Assembly (NCBI RefSeq): GCF_008369165.1
Contig: NZ_VOBA01000001.1
Span: 806,001 to 870,000 of the forward strand
From: Dietzia sp. ANT_WB102
GTDB lineage: Bacteria > Actinomycetota > Actinomycetes > Mycobacteriales > Mycobacteriaceae
Direction of reading: 5' to 3'
DNA: 64,000 nucleotides
The notes below the pieces were generated by a model. That model was not told the DNA's origin and ran no database searches. It saw only the letters and a list, made by a program, of their open reading frames with translations. Positions 15,877 to 24,854 of this stretch are shown here, in pieces; position 1 is the first letter of the stretch; the number at the start of each line of letters is the position of its first letter. A program made the translations under genes and the position numbers.

Positions 15877-16910
15877 GTGCGTGATTGTCCCACCCCTGGT
15901 GGGGTAGTGCGTCCGTGCCTGAACTCGCGCGCCGTCATCCCCCACCACCGTCGGGCGTACTGACTGAACGTCGTGGCGTCCCCGAGCGCCAGGGCCGAGG
16001 CGATCTGGGAGAGCGGGATCTCGGTGGTGGTGAGCAGTCGCGCGGCGATGCCGCGGCGGGCCTCGTCCCGCAGGGCCGCGAAGCTCGTGCCCTCACCGGC
16101 CAGCCCGCGCTGCAGCGTCCGCGGGGAGACGGAGAGCAGCCTGGCGGCCTGCGGGAGAGACGAGGTGCCGGTATCGAGGGACTGGTGCAACACCGTGCGG
16201 GTCCGCTCGGTGATGGTCCGTCGGTCCTCGGGCAGGTGCTGGTCCAGATACCGCAGTGCGAGCTGGTGGACCGCGTCGTCGCCGCCCGAGATGGGGCGGC
16301 CCAGCAGCGAGGAGGGCACGCGCAGCACCGCGGCGGGGGCTGACGGCGTGATCGGGGCGCCGAAGAGCGATTCGTACCGCGCGGCGTCGGTGTTGAGCGG
16401 ATTGGGCAACTCGACGGCCAGCAGGCCGTAGTCGCCGCCGAGCACGCTGAGCATGGCGCGGTGGAGGAAGAGCAGGACGAGATCCACCGTCTGCGGCGGG
16501 ATGAGCTGCCCGGGTTCCCGGTAGCCGAACCGCACCCCGAGTACGTCGGCCTCGTTGCGCGGATCGGGCACCACGGTGATCTCGATCGAGCGGGAGTGGA
16601 AGAACAGGTACTTTGAGGTCATCTCCAGCGCCTGGGTGGTGGTCCGCGCGTTCTTCACGGCCACGGCGACCGGGCCCAGCATGTCGAGATCCTGGTGCCC
16701 GGCCACGCGCAGTCCCAGGTCCGGGCACCCGAGTTCCGCGGCAGCGGTCTCCAGCAGGAGGGCAATCGACAGGTCCTCCACCAGGATCTCGTCGCTGTCG
16801 AGGGCGCCGCCCGGCAGCCCGGACCTGCGGGCCAGGTCGTCGGGGTCACCGCCGAGTTCCGTGACCACCTGCCGGACCCCGCGCAGGCCGGCCGATCGGA
16901 TGAACGCCAT
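15873..16910 (-). CDS. AraC-family regulator, VirS-like
   Basis: A 345-residue protein with an N-terminal arabinose-binding-like domain (about 20-200) and a C-terminal AraC helix-turn-helix pair (about 240-340). Recognition segments are LPQAARLLSVSPRTLQRGL and LSQIASALALGDATTFSQYARRWWGMTAREFR. Size, domain order and the divergent flavin monooxygenase match mycobacterial VirS (Rv3082c), which controls the mymA operon in response to acid. The ATG giving MAFIRSAG is favoured over upstream in-frame starts because the latter fall in the intergenic repeat region. It is followed by the tetR gene with an ATGA overlap. The VirS analogy is from memory of the family, not from a search. Confidence 0.85.
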   Translation of the reverse strand: MAFIRSAGLRGVRQVVTELGGDPDDLARRSGLPGGALDSDEILVEDLSIALLLETAAAELGCPDLGLRVAGHQDLDMLGPVAVAVKNARTTTQALEMTSKYLFFHSRSIEITVVPDPRNEADVLGVRFGYREPGQLIPPQTVDLVLLFLHRAMLSVLGGDYGLLAVELPNPLNTDAARYESLFGAPITPSAPAAVLRVPSSLLGRPISGGDDAVHQLALRYLDQHLPEDRRTITERTRTVLHQSLDTGTSSLPQAARLLSVSPRTLQRGLAGEGTSFAALRDEARRGIAARLLTTTEIPLSQIASALALGDATTFSQYARRWWGMTAREFRHGRTTPPGVGQSRT

Positions 16911-16928
16911 GGAGCCACCCTGCGACAC

Positions 16929-16966
16929 TTGGCGCGATAGAGCAACTTGTTGGCGCATTCGAGCAA
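16929..16966. promoter_or_regulatory. 17-bp direct repeat, candidate AraC/VirS operator
   Basis: Two copies of a 17-mer, TTGGCGC-N5-GCAA extended, lie at 16929-16945 and 16950-16966, 21 bases apart (two helical turns), matching at 13 of 17 positions. Tandem same-orientation half-sites at this spacing are typical of AraC-family binding. They lie between the AraC gene and the divergent monooxygenase. Confidence 0.6.
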
Positions 16967-16987
16967 GACCAGGTCGCCGTGGGCGGA

Positions 16988-16993
16988 TACCGT
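16988..16993 (+). promoter_or_regulatory. Predicted -10 box for the flavin monooxygenase, leaderless spacing
   Basis: TACCGT ends seven bases before the ATG at 17001 with no ribosome binding site between. The end of the direct repeat lies about where a -35 element would be, consistent with activation by the AraC protein. Confidence 0.4.
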
Positions 16994-17000
16994 ACCGGTC

Positions 17001-18551
17001 ATGACCAGTTTTACGAATCGTCCGGAGGGCCCGGGTGCAGCACCCGGAGACCCGCTGGACCTGCTGATCGTCGGCGCGGGGTTGTCCGGCATCGACCTGG
17101 CCCACCACGTCCATCGCGCGTTCCCCGACTGGCGGTGGGAGATCCACGACGCCCACGACGACCTGGGTGGCACCTGGCACACCTTCCGCTACCCCGGCAT
17201 CCGCTCAGACTCGGACATGGCGACCTTCGGGTTCCCGTTCCGGCCCTGGCCGCACGGATCGACCCTCGGCAGCGGCGCGGAGATCAAGGAATACCTCCGC
17301 GACACCGCCCGCGAGGCCGGCGCGCTCGACCGCCTACACCTGCGCTCCTGGGTGGCCGACGCGGACTGGCGCAGCGATCACCAGCTGTACCGGGTCACCT
17401 GCGTCACCGATACCGGCGCGCGCATCGTGTGGGCGCGGCGCGTCCACTTCGGCTCCGGTTACTACTCGCACACCGAGGGGTTCCGTCCCGAGTTCCCCGG
17501 GGAGGCGGACTTCCGCGGCGTGATCATCCACCCGCAGCAGTGGCCCGACGACCTCGACTACGCCGGCCGGAAGTTCGTGGTGATCGGGTCCGGCGCGACG
17601 GCCGTGACGTTGGTCCCGGCGCTCGCCGAGCGGGGCGCGGACGTGACGATGCTCCAGCGCACCCCCAGCTACATCGGCCCGCTGCCGGAGAAGGACCTCA
17701 TCAGCGCGGTGTGGCGGCGCCTGCTCCCCGCGCCGTGGAGCTACCGGGCGGCGCGGCTCAACCACGGCGCGCGGGACACGGCCCAATTCGTCATCGCCCA
17801 GCGGCTGCCCTGGCTGTTCAAGGCGGGCCTGCGGCTCATGCAACGGCGCTACATCTCCCCCGAGCAGATCGACGAGCACTTCACACCTCCGTACCGGCCG
17901 TGGGACCAGCGCGTCTGCAAGGCTCCCGACGGGGACATCTTCCAGGCCATCCGACGTGGGGCCGCCCGAGTGGTGACCGGATACATCGACCGGTTCACCG
18001 ACACTGGCATCCGTCTGCGCTCGGGGGAGGAGATCGAGGCCGACGTCATCATCACCGCCACCGGACTCAAGCTCGAGGCGTTCGGTGGCGGCACCCTGAG
18101 CATCGACGGCGAGGCTCTCGACGTCCCGTCGCTGGCGACCTATCGCGGCATGATGTTGGCGGGAGTGCCCAACTTCAGCTTCACGGTCGGCTACATCAAC
18201 TCGTCCTGGACTCTGCGGGCCGACCTGGTCTCGCAGTACATGGTCAAATTGTGGAAGACGGGCGAGTCGGTGTACGCGCCACGGCTGCCAGGCGAGCCCG
18301 CCGACCAGCTGCTGCTGGACTTCGACGCCGGCTACATCCAGCGTGACGGCCACAAGTTCCCCAAGCAGGGCACCGCCCGGCCGTGGCGCTACGTCCAGAA
18401 CTTCCTGGTGGAGATCCCCGAGTTGGCCTTCGGCGACCAGCGCCGCGAGATGGCGTTCGGGGACCGCGTGCAGCTCACCGGGGCACGCCGGGCCCGCGAC
18501 GACGACCATGACGACGACCGTGACTACGACGACGAGGTGGCCCGAGCATGA
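17001..18551 (+). CDS. Flavin-containing monooxygenase, MymA/Baeyer-Villiger type
   Basis: A 516-residue FAD/NADPH monooxygenase. It has the FAD motif IVGAGLSGIDLAHH (about residues 23-36), GGTWHTFRYPGIRSDSDM typical of the MymA/EthA branch, the NADPH motif VIGSGATAVTLVPALAERGADV, and ATGLKLEAFGG near the C-terminal FAD contacts. Enzymes of this branch oxygenate ketones, sulfides or lipids. The last 20 residues are an Asp/Arg-rich tail (DDDHDDDRDYDDE), which is unusual and may be disordered. It is coupled to the following SDR by an ATGA overlap and is divergent from the AraC gene, as mymA is from virS. Substrate unknown; cell-envelope lipid modification is a guess from the mymA parallel. Confidence 0.9.
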   Translation: MTSFTNRPEGPGAAPGDPLDLLIVGAGLSGIDLAHHVHRAFPDWRWEIHDAHDDLGGTWHTFRYPGIRSDSDMATFGFPFRPWPHGSTLGSGAEIKEYLRDTAREAGALDRLHLRSWVADADWRSDHQLYRVTCVTDTGARIVWARRVHFGSGYYSHTEGFRPEFPGEADFRGVIIHPQQWPDDLDYAGRKFVVIGSGATAVTLVPALAERGADVTMLQRTPSYIGPLPEKDLISAVWRRLLPAPWSYRAARLNHGARDTAQFVIAQRLPWLFKAGLRLMQRRYISPEQIDEHFTPPYRPWDQRVCKAPDGDIFQAIRRGAARVVTGYIDRFTDTGIRLRSGEEIEADVIITATGLKLEAFGGGTLSIDGEALDVPSLATYRGMMLAGVPNFSFTVGYINSSWTLRADLVSQYMVKLWKTGESVYAPRLPGEPADQLLLDFDAGYIQRDGHKFPKQGTARPWRYVQNFLVEIPELAFGDQRREMAFGDRVQLTGARRARDDDHDDDRDYDDEVARA

Positions 18552-19381
18552 GCCGATTTCTCCCACGGAAGAGCGCCGATCGGTCCGGGCGGGCAGCCGC
18601 CGCGGGCGGTGCCCGGCGAGTGTTCATCACCGGCGCCGCGTCGGGGCTGGGGCTGGCGCTGGCCACGGAGTACCTGACGCTCGGTGACGAGGTGATCCTC
18701 ACCGACGTGCACGCCGATCCCCCGCCCGCGGTGCAGGGGTTGCAGGGGCGGTGGACCTACCGCCGACTCGATGTGACCTCCGACGAGGACTGGCGGTCGG
18801 CCGCTGAGGAGATCGACTCGCTGGACATCCTCGTCAACAATGCCGGTATTGCGATCGGCGGCCCGCTCGAGTCCACGTCGATGGAGTCGTGGCAGCGGAT
18901 CGTCGACATCAACCTGCTGGGCGTGGTGCGCGGTTGCCGGGCGCTGGCCCCCACGCTCGGCCGGGGTGGCCGCCTGGTCATTACCGCCTCGGCCGCAGGG
19001 CTGGTCCATGCCCCGCAGATGGGCGCCTACAACGCGACCAAGGCCGCTGTGGTCGCTCTCGGGGAGACTCTCGACGCCGAACTGAGGCCGCGCGGGGTAT
19101 CCACCTCGGTCATCTGCCCGCAGTTCTTCCGGTCCGGGTTGGCGGAGTCGCTGTCCGGGGAGGACGCGCGCGCGGACGAGATGGCGCGCACACTCCTGTC
19201 CCGGACGCGACTGACGTCGGAGACCATCGCGCGACGGTCGGTGCGTGGCATCGAGGCCCGGCGCCTGGTGATTACCCCCGACGCCCTGGCCACGTTCTTC
19301 TGGTACTCCAAGCGCTTCACCCGGGTGCCGTTCCTCGGCTCCACGCGCCTCATCGGCAGGGTTGTGGCGAGAGGCCGCTGA
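18548..19381 (+). CDS. Short-chain dehydrogenase/reductase, SadH-like
   Basis: A 277-residue classical SDR. The cofactor motif TGAASGLGLALA lies at about residues 29-40, NNAG near 97, and the catalytic residues are Ser in ITASAAG and YNATK. The N-terminus has about 20 extra basic and Ala-rich residues before the Rossmann fold. It overlaps the monooxygenase by ATGA and corresponds in position and type to SadH of the mymA operon, so it may oxidise or reduce the product of the monooxygenase. The region after its stop contains a repeated GAGGCCGCTGAG (19371-19382 and 19392-19403) that duplicates its last codons. Confidence 0.88.
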   Translation: MSRFLPRKSADRSGRAAAAGGARRVFITGAASGLGLALATEYLTLGDEVILTDVHADPPPAVQGLQGRWTYRRLDVTSDEDWRSAAEEIDSLDILVNNAGIAIGGPLESTSMESWQRIVDINLLGVVRGCRALAPTLGRGGRLVITASAAGLVHAPQMGAYNATKAAVVALGETLDAELRPRGVSTSVICPQFFRSGLAESLSGEDARADEMARTLLSRTRLTSETIARRSVRGIEARRLVITPDALATFFWYSKRFTRVPFLGSTRLIGRVVARGR

Positions 19382-19431
19382 GTCGCAGTGCGAGGCCGCT
19401 GAGCGGAGCCCGGCCTGCGGAGGGCTGGCGA

Positions 19432-19459
19432 GTTCAGTCTCGCGGGTTCAGTCTCTCGG
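19432..19459. repeat. 14-bp tandem duplication across the fbpC stop codon
   Basis: GTTCAGTCTCGCGG (19432-19445) is followed immediately by GTTCAGTCTCTCGG (19446-19459), differing at one base. The second copy contains the stop codon of the leftward ATPase gene. It looks like replication slippage at the gene end. Confidence 0.75.
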
Positions 19460-20527
19460 GTAGACGAATCCGCGACGGACGTCGATCCCGACCGCCTCTC
19501 CGACCCGCGTCGGCACGGCGGTCCCGGGCAGGGCGAGAACCCGGAATTCTGTGTCCTCGTGCCGACAGATGACGGTCCTCCCGCTTCGACCGTAGAGCGA
19601 GGTGACGAACTCCGCCCCGATCCTGTCCGTCCCGGCCCCGGCCCCGGGGTCGGGGTCGGACAGGGCGAGTCCGGTCGGAAGGAGCGCGAGTGTCGCCGGG
19701 CCGGTGACGGGGCCGGCGGGCCCGGTCAGCGCGTCTGGGCCGAGCGTGATCCCGCCGACGGCGGAACGGAACTCGCCTCCGGAGACGGTCCCCTCGACAA
19801 GCGTGGCGTCATGCAGGAAGCTTGCGACGAACGCGCTGTTCGGTGCAGCATCGAGCTGATCGGGCGCGTCGCGCTGGACCAGTCGACCTTGGTGGAGGAC
19901 CGCGACCTCGTCGCCGATCGCGAGTGCTTCTCCCCGGTCGTGGGTCACGTGGACCATCGTGAGGTCGTGCTCGGCGGCCAGTCGGCGCAGCACCAGCCGC
20001 AGGGACGCGCGAAGTGGTTCGTCGAGTGCGGACAGGGCCTCGTCGAGGAGTAGGACGCCTGGTCGCGCGACGATCGCCCGCGCCAGCGAGACCCGCTGCC
20101 GCTGGCCACCGGACAGGGTGTCAGGGCGGCGGCGGGCGAAGTCGCCCAGCTCGACGGTCTCGAGCGCGTCCGCGACCAGCTGCCGCCGTCGAGCGGCCGG
20201 AACCTTGGCGCGGCGCAGGGGATACGCGACGTTGTCCTCGACGCTGAGGTGCGGCCACACGGCGTGATGCTGGAAGACCATCCCGAGTCCGCGCTGCTCG
20301 GGCGGGAGGTGGACCCCATCGGCGACCAGTGTCCTGTCCCCGACCCGGATCGTCCCCGTCGTGGGGCGCTCGAAGCCGGCGATCGCGCGCAGGAAGGTGG
20401 ACTTGCCGGAACCGGACGGCCCCACCAACGCGAGGATCCGCCCGGAGTGAACCTGCACGTCGAGGTTGTCGAGGGCGACGGTCTCGCCGAAGCGGACGCC
20501 GACGCCGTGGGCGACGAGATTAGGCAC
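19448..20527 (-). CDS. fbpC: Ferric iron-type ABC transporter ATPase
   Basis: A 359-residue ABC ATPase of the FbpC/PotA class. Walker A is GPSGSGKS (about residues 38-45), then the Q-loop FQHHAVWPHLSVEDNV, signature LSGGQRQR, Walker B VLLLDEALSALDEP and H-loop VTHDRGEA. A C-terminal TOBE-like domain follows; it contains a low-complexity stretch of Gly/Pro/Asp. The GTG start overlaps the permease gene by eight bases. It energises import by the permease and binding protein upstream. FbpC is favoured by the binding protein type; thiamine, spermidine or phosphonate uptake are alternatives that sequence alone cannot exclude. Confidence 0.85.
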   Translation of the reverse strand: MPNLVAHGVGVRFGETVALDNLDVQVHSGRILALVGPSGSGKSTFLRAIAGFERPTTGTIRVGDRTLVADGVHLPPEQRGLGMVFQHHAVWPHLSVEDNVAYPLRRAKVPAARRRQLVADALETVELGDFARRRPDTLSGGQRQRVSLARAIVARPGVLLLDEALSALDEPLRASLRLVLRRLAAEHDLTMVHVTHDRGEALAIGDEVAVLHQGRLVQRDAPDQLDAAPNSAFVASFLHDATLVEGTVSGGEFRSAVGGITLGPDALTGPAGPVTGPATLALLPTGLALSDPDPGAGAGTDRIGAEFVTSLYGRSGRTVICRHEDTEFRVLALPGTAVPTRVGEAVGIDVRRGFVYPRD

Positions 20528-22148
20528 GGATACTCCCGGTTGCGGATTCGGACCCGATGGCGGGTCGGCTGTAGCGGGCCCCGAAGGCGGCCAGAACCAG
20601 CAGGCCCACCGCCATGAGCACAACGGACAGGGCGGACGAGGCGTTGTAGTCGCCCGCGCGTTGGTACTGGAAGATCACCACGCCGAGGGTCTGTGTACCG
20701 GGCGCGACGAGCAACACCGAGAGCGTCAGCTCGCGGACCGCGGTCACCGCGACCATGATCATGCCGATCCCGACGGACGGCAACGCCAGACGCACGCTGG
20801 TGTCCAGCCGGGAACGCAGCGCGGTGGCCCCGCCGATGCGCGCTGCTTCCTCCATCGACGAGTGGATCCCCGCGAGCGGTCCGCGGACGGTCTGGACGAC
20901 GATCGCGGTGAACGCCGTGACGTACGCCCCGAGGATGACCCAGCGGGTGTTGAACAGTCCGGTGTACCGGCCGAGGATGAGCCACCCGGTGGCGATCACC
21001 AGGCCCGGGACGGCCTGCGGCAGCAGCACCGACAGGAGCATGGGCTCCCGGTCCCGTCCGGCCAGTCGCGTCGTGAACAGTGCGACGAGCAGACCCAGGA
21101 CGCCGCACACCAGTGCCGCGGCGATCGCGAGGAACACGGAGTTGGTGACGCCGTCGAGCGTGGTCGAGGCCGTGAGCGCGCGGCGGAAGTTGGCCAGGGT
21201 CGCGGTCTTGAGAGTGAGTGGGACGCCTGGGGCGGGCAGGAGCGCCCGGACGGTCAGCCCGACGAGTGGGGCGAGGGTCACCACGACGCTGACGATCCAC
21301 GCGAGCACCCCCAGCGGGACGCGCGACCGGCCGAGGGCCTGGGGCTCGGCGGGCCGGCCGGTGCCCCCGAATTCGACAGAACCCTTGGTGACCTGCCGGT
21401 CGAGCAGGGTGCCGAGGACGCCGAGCAGAAGAAGCACCACCCCGATCTGGGAGACGGTCTGCAGGGGCGAGGCCACGGATCCGGACTCGAGGAACCGGTA
21501 GACCATCGTGGACAGCGTCTCGTAACCGGCCGGCAGGCCCACGATCACGGGGATCCCGAAGTCGCCGATCCCGCTGACGAAGGTCAGGGTGAACGCCGCC
21601 GCCATGGCCGGGCGGATCAGCGGGAGCGTGATGTCGACCTGCGTCCGCGATGGCGTGGCGCCGGAGAGTCGGGCCGCCTCCTCCAGTTCGGCGGGGATCC
21701 TCCGTAGCGCCGCGGCCACCACGAAGTAGGCCATCGGGTAGGCGTGCAGGGTGAGGAGGAAGACCACGCCGGGTCCGCCGTAGAAGTTCCACGGTGAGAG
21801 GCCGAACACCCGGTCCACGAGGCCGCCGTCGGTGAGCAGTCCGCTCCACGCGATGGCGCCGATGAACGGCGGGATGAACAGCGGGGTGAGCAGGAGCAGG
21901 CGGAGTGCGCCGCGACCGGGCAGGTCGGTGCGGTCGAGCAGGAACGCCATGAGCGTGCCGATGATCACGGCCCCGATCGCCGAGAGCAGGGAGCTGACGA
22001 GGCTGTTGGCGGTCGCGCGGAGCAGCCCCTGCTCGATGAGTTCGGGAAGATGGTTGGCCCCCAGCCCCAGCGAGATGACCAGGGCCAGGGGCAGCACCAT
22101 CACGCTCGCGAGGGACGCCCACAGCGCGAGCCTGAGCGGGAGCGTCAC
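20520..22148 (-). CDS. fbpB: Ferric iron-type ABC transporter permease, fused double domain
   Basis: A 542-residue integral membrane protein with about 12 hydrophobic segments. It contains two binding-protein-dependent permease domains in tandem (about residues 50-260 and 320-530), each with an EAA-type loop: ELEEAARLSGATPSRTQ and SMEEAARIGGATALRSR. This fused form is usual in FbpB/ThiP-type permeases. It begins directly after the binding-protein stop (no gap) and overlaps the ATPase gene. It forms the channel for the substrate, probably ferric iron. Confidence 0.88.
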   Translation of the reverse strand: MTLPLRLALWASLASVMVLPLALVISLGLGANHLPELIEQGLLRATANSLVSSLLSAIGAVIIGTLMAFLLDRTDLPGRGALRLLLLTPLFIPPFIGAIAWSGLLTDGGLVDRVFGLSPWNFYGGPGVVFLLTLHAYPMAYFVVAAALRRIPAELEEAARLSGATPSRTQVDITLPLIRPAMAAAFTLTFVSGIGDFGIPVIVGLPAGYETLSTMVYRFLESGSVASPLQTVSQIGVVLLLLGVLGTLLDRQVTKGSVEFGGTGRPAEPQALGRSRVPLGVLAWIVSVVVTLAPLVGLTVRALLPAPGVPLTLKTATLANFRRALTASTTLDGVTNSVFLAIAAALVCGVLGLLVALFTTRLAGRDREPMLLSVLLPQAVPGLVIATGWLILGRYTGLFNTRWVILGAYVTAFTAIVVQTVRGPLAGIHSSMEEAARIGGATALRSRLDTSVRLALPSVGIGMIMVAVTAVRELTLSVLLVAPGTQTLGVVIFQYQRAGDYNASSALSVVLMAVGLLVLAAFGARYSRPAIGSESATGSIRA

Positions 22149-23192
22149 CTACCGGACGGCGGCGTTGAAGGCGGCCACGGCCTGGTCCCGGGAAGCGGCG
22201 ATCGCCTCGAGGTCCTGGTCGAAGAGCGTGAGGTCCGCGAGCGACGGTGCACCCGCGGGCGTTCCGGCGTCGTCGCGGACGGGAAGATAGTTCTGCTCCA
22301 CCGCGATCTGCTGCCCCTTCTGGGAGACGAGGAAGTCGAGGAAGAGCGTAGCGGCCTCGGGGTTCGGGGCGTCGGCGAAGATCGCGCCGGGCTGGGTGAT
22401 GTACGGGACGCCCTCGGTCGGGTAGCTCACGGCGATGGGCGAGCCCTGCCCGGCGAGGTCACGGACGAGGTAGTCCACCACGATGCCGACGGGCTTGGAT
22501 CCCTCGGCGACGGCCTGAGAAACGGGGCCGTTGGATTCGGCGACCTGCGGATTGTTGGCGCCGAGCCGGTCGATCCACTCCTTGCCCAGGTCGGGCTGCA
22601 GGCTCCATGCGGCGGCATTGAACGCGGCAGCGCCGGAGACGTCCGGGTTGGGCAGGATGATCCGGTCGCGGTACTCCGGGTCGGCCAGCTCCGCCCACGA
22701 CGTCGGCGGGTCGGTGATCTCGCTGGTGTTGTAGGCGATCACGGTGGGGATGATGCGGGTGCCGACGTAGAACCCGTCGGGGTCGACGGCGACGTCCTCG
22801 ATGGCGTCGGCCTCGCTCGGCTCGAACTTCTGGAAGAGCTCTTGGTCCTTGTATCCCTCGAAGGTCGGCACGTCAGCGGCGAGCAGGACGTCGGCGGCCA
22901 CCGCGCCGGTACTGCGCTCCGCCTCGATGCGGGCCTTGAGGTCGCCGGTCCCCGCGCGGAAGACCTTCACCTCGACGTCAGGCTGCTCTTCGTTGAACGC
23001 GGAGATGATCTCGTCGATCTTGGCCTGCGGCTCCGAGGTGTACAGGATGACCTCGCCGGAGGCGGCCGTGGAACCGGATGCCTCGCCCGAGCCAGTGGTG
23101 CCGGGCTCGGAGCAGCCCGCCAATCCGAGGGCACCGGCCGCGAACACCGCGACCGAGGCCAGAACCGCCCGACGACCAACAGACCTCGACAC
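22149..23192 (-). CDS. fbpA: Iron(III)-type ABC transporter substrate-binding lipoprotein
   Basis: A lipoprotein of about 347 residues with basic N-terminus, hydrophobic signal and lipobox LGLAGC (Cys about residue 26), then a Gly/Ser linker. The mature part is a class D periplasmic binding fold: VILYTSEPQAKIDEIISAFNEE, ADVLLAADVPTFE and Tyr-rich PVGIVVDYLV and EGVPYITQPGAI, reminiscent of the Tyr pair that holds iron in FbpA/FutA. The GTG at 23192 was chosen because GGGGAG lies eight bases upstream; the GTG at 23201 is in frame but too close to that site. First gene of the leftward operon. No clear iron-box operator was found in front of it. Confidence 0.82.
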   Translation of the reverse strand: MSRSVGRRAVLASVAVFAAGALGLAGCSEPGTTGSGEASGSTAASGEVILYTSEPQAKIDEIISAFNEEQPDVEVKVFRAGTGDLKARIEAERSTGAVAADVLLAADVPTFEGYKDQELFQKFEPSEADAIEDVAVDPDGFYVGTRIIPTVIAYNTSEITDPPTSWAELADPEYRDRIILPNPDVSGAAAFNAAAWSLQPDLGKEWIDRLGANNPQVAESNGPVSQAVAEGSKPVGIVVDYLVRDLAGQGSPIAVSYPTEGVPYITQPGAIFADAPNPEAATLFLDFLVSQKGQQIAVEQNYLPVRDDAGTPAGAPSLADLTLFDQDLEAIAASRDQAVAAFNAAVR

Positions 23193-23342
23193 AGCGACCA
23201 CTCCCCATCTAGGACCTGAAACTGATACCTCATCCTGGCACCCTCGTCAGACGGACTCGGGACGTGGGGATGAACGCATGATGAATTCGGAGCGAGGCCC
23301 CGACCGGATGCGCTCCGGCGTCCCGGAGTGCACGGTGGTGTC

Positions 23343-23807
23343 ATGAGTACTTCAACTGCCATCACCGTCGAGCGCGTGATCGACCACTCGGCGGCCGAGA
23401 TCTTCGAGTTCCTGTCCAACCCGGAGAACCATTCCCGCCTCGACGGGTCCGGCTTCATCAGGGGCGACTACAAGACCGACCGTATTGGGCAGGTCGGCGA
23501 CGTGTTCTCCATGGATATGGAGGGCGAGCACATGGGCGGCGAGTACCGCACCGAGAACCACGTGACCGGCTTCGCCAAGGACAAGCTGCTCGCCTGGCAG
23601 ACCGCCCCCGCCGGCACGACGCCCCCCGGCTGGGAGTGGGTCTGGGAGCTCGAGCCGCAGGGCCCGGACTCCACGCTGGTACGCCACACCTACGACTGGT
23701 CCAAGGTCACCGACAAGGACCTGCTCAAGAAGGTGTCGTTCCCCCTCGTGTCGGAGAAGCAACTCGAGGACTCACTGGGCAACCTCGCCTCCGCTGTCTC
23801 CGGCTGA
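23343..23807 (+). CDS. SRPBCC family protein
   Basis: A 154-residue START/Bet v1-like (SRPBCC) protein of the polyketide cyclase/dehydrase group. The start VERVIDHSAAEIFEFLSNPENHSRLDGSG is characteristic, followed by a beta-sheet core and the C-terminal helix. These proteins bind hydrophobic ligands or act as cyclases; its function is unknown. It stands alone, divergent from the iron transporter operon. Confidence 0.83.
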   Translation: MSTSTAITVERVIDHSAAEIFEFLSNPENHSRLDGSGFIRGDYKTDRIGQVGDVFSMDMEGEHMGGEYRTENHVTGFAKDKLLAWQTAPAGTTPPGWEWVWELEPQGPDSTLVRHTYDWSKVTDKDLLKKVSFPLVSEKQLEDSLGNLASAVSG

Positions 23808-23891
23808 TCACATCGTCGCGATTTAGTCGCGCGCTAACCGGGTCTGCGGGTCGGGGCCGGCAGACGGGCCCGACCTGCGGGGGCGTGAGCG

Positions 23892-24101
23892 CTAACGAAT
23901 CTTTTTCAGGGCGCCCGGTTTGTGCATTGCGATGTGGTCGGTCTTGTCGCTGGCGATCTCATACTGCGGTTCCTCGGCGCTGCACCGCCGCATACGCCCC
24001 TTGAACTCCACGTCCTCGGTGTGGACCGCACGGATCGTGCCGCTGACGATCCCGGCCTCGGAATTCCACTCGACGTGGTCACCTACCGCGAAATCACTCA
24101 T
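23892..24101 (-). CDS. Hypervirulence-associated TUDOR-domain protein (DUF2945)
   Basis: A 69-residue protein that matches the small HVA1/TUDOR-like family: FAVGDHVEWNSEAGIVSGTIRAV, then YEIASDKTDHIAMHKPGALKKI. These proteins are single compact beta-barrels of unknown function in bacteria. It stands alone on the minus strand. Confidence 0.8.
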   Translation of the reverse strand: MSDFAVGDHVEWNSEAGIVSGTIRAVHTEDVEFKGRMRRCSAEEPQYEIASDKTDHIAMHKPGALKKIR

Positions 24102-24711
<610 letters not shown>

Positions 24712-24734
24712 TCCGAGCGAATCCGTATTCGGAG

Positions 24735-24775
24735 CGAGGACCGGCGCCGGGGTGATCCTCCGGCGCCGGTCCTCG
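24735..24775 (+). terminator. Hairpin terminator after the Rpf-like gene
   Basis: A perfect 16-bp inverted repeat (24735-24750 and 24760-24775) with a nine-base loop, starting 23 bases after the stop. There is no U-tract, as is common for actinobacterial terminators. Confidence 0.75.
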
Positions 24776-24843
24776 CCTGGTTGGAGTGAGACGCGGCGCC
24801 CGGCACGCCGGGAGGTCACGGAGCGTGGCAGCCGAGGGGCGGC

Positions 24844-24849
24844 TACGCT
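24844..24849 (+). promoter_or_regulatory. Predicted -10 box for the MFS gene, leaderless spacing
   Basis: TACGCT ends five bases before the ATG at 24855; there is no ribosome binding site between. Confidence 0.35.
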
Positions 24850-24854
24850 CCGGA

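Noticed and set aside
23193-23342. DtxR/IdeR iron box before the iron transporter
   Set aside because: AGGT-like fragments occur but no 19-bp inverted consensus with acceptable match was seen.
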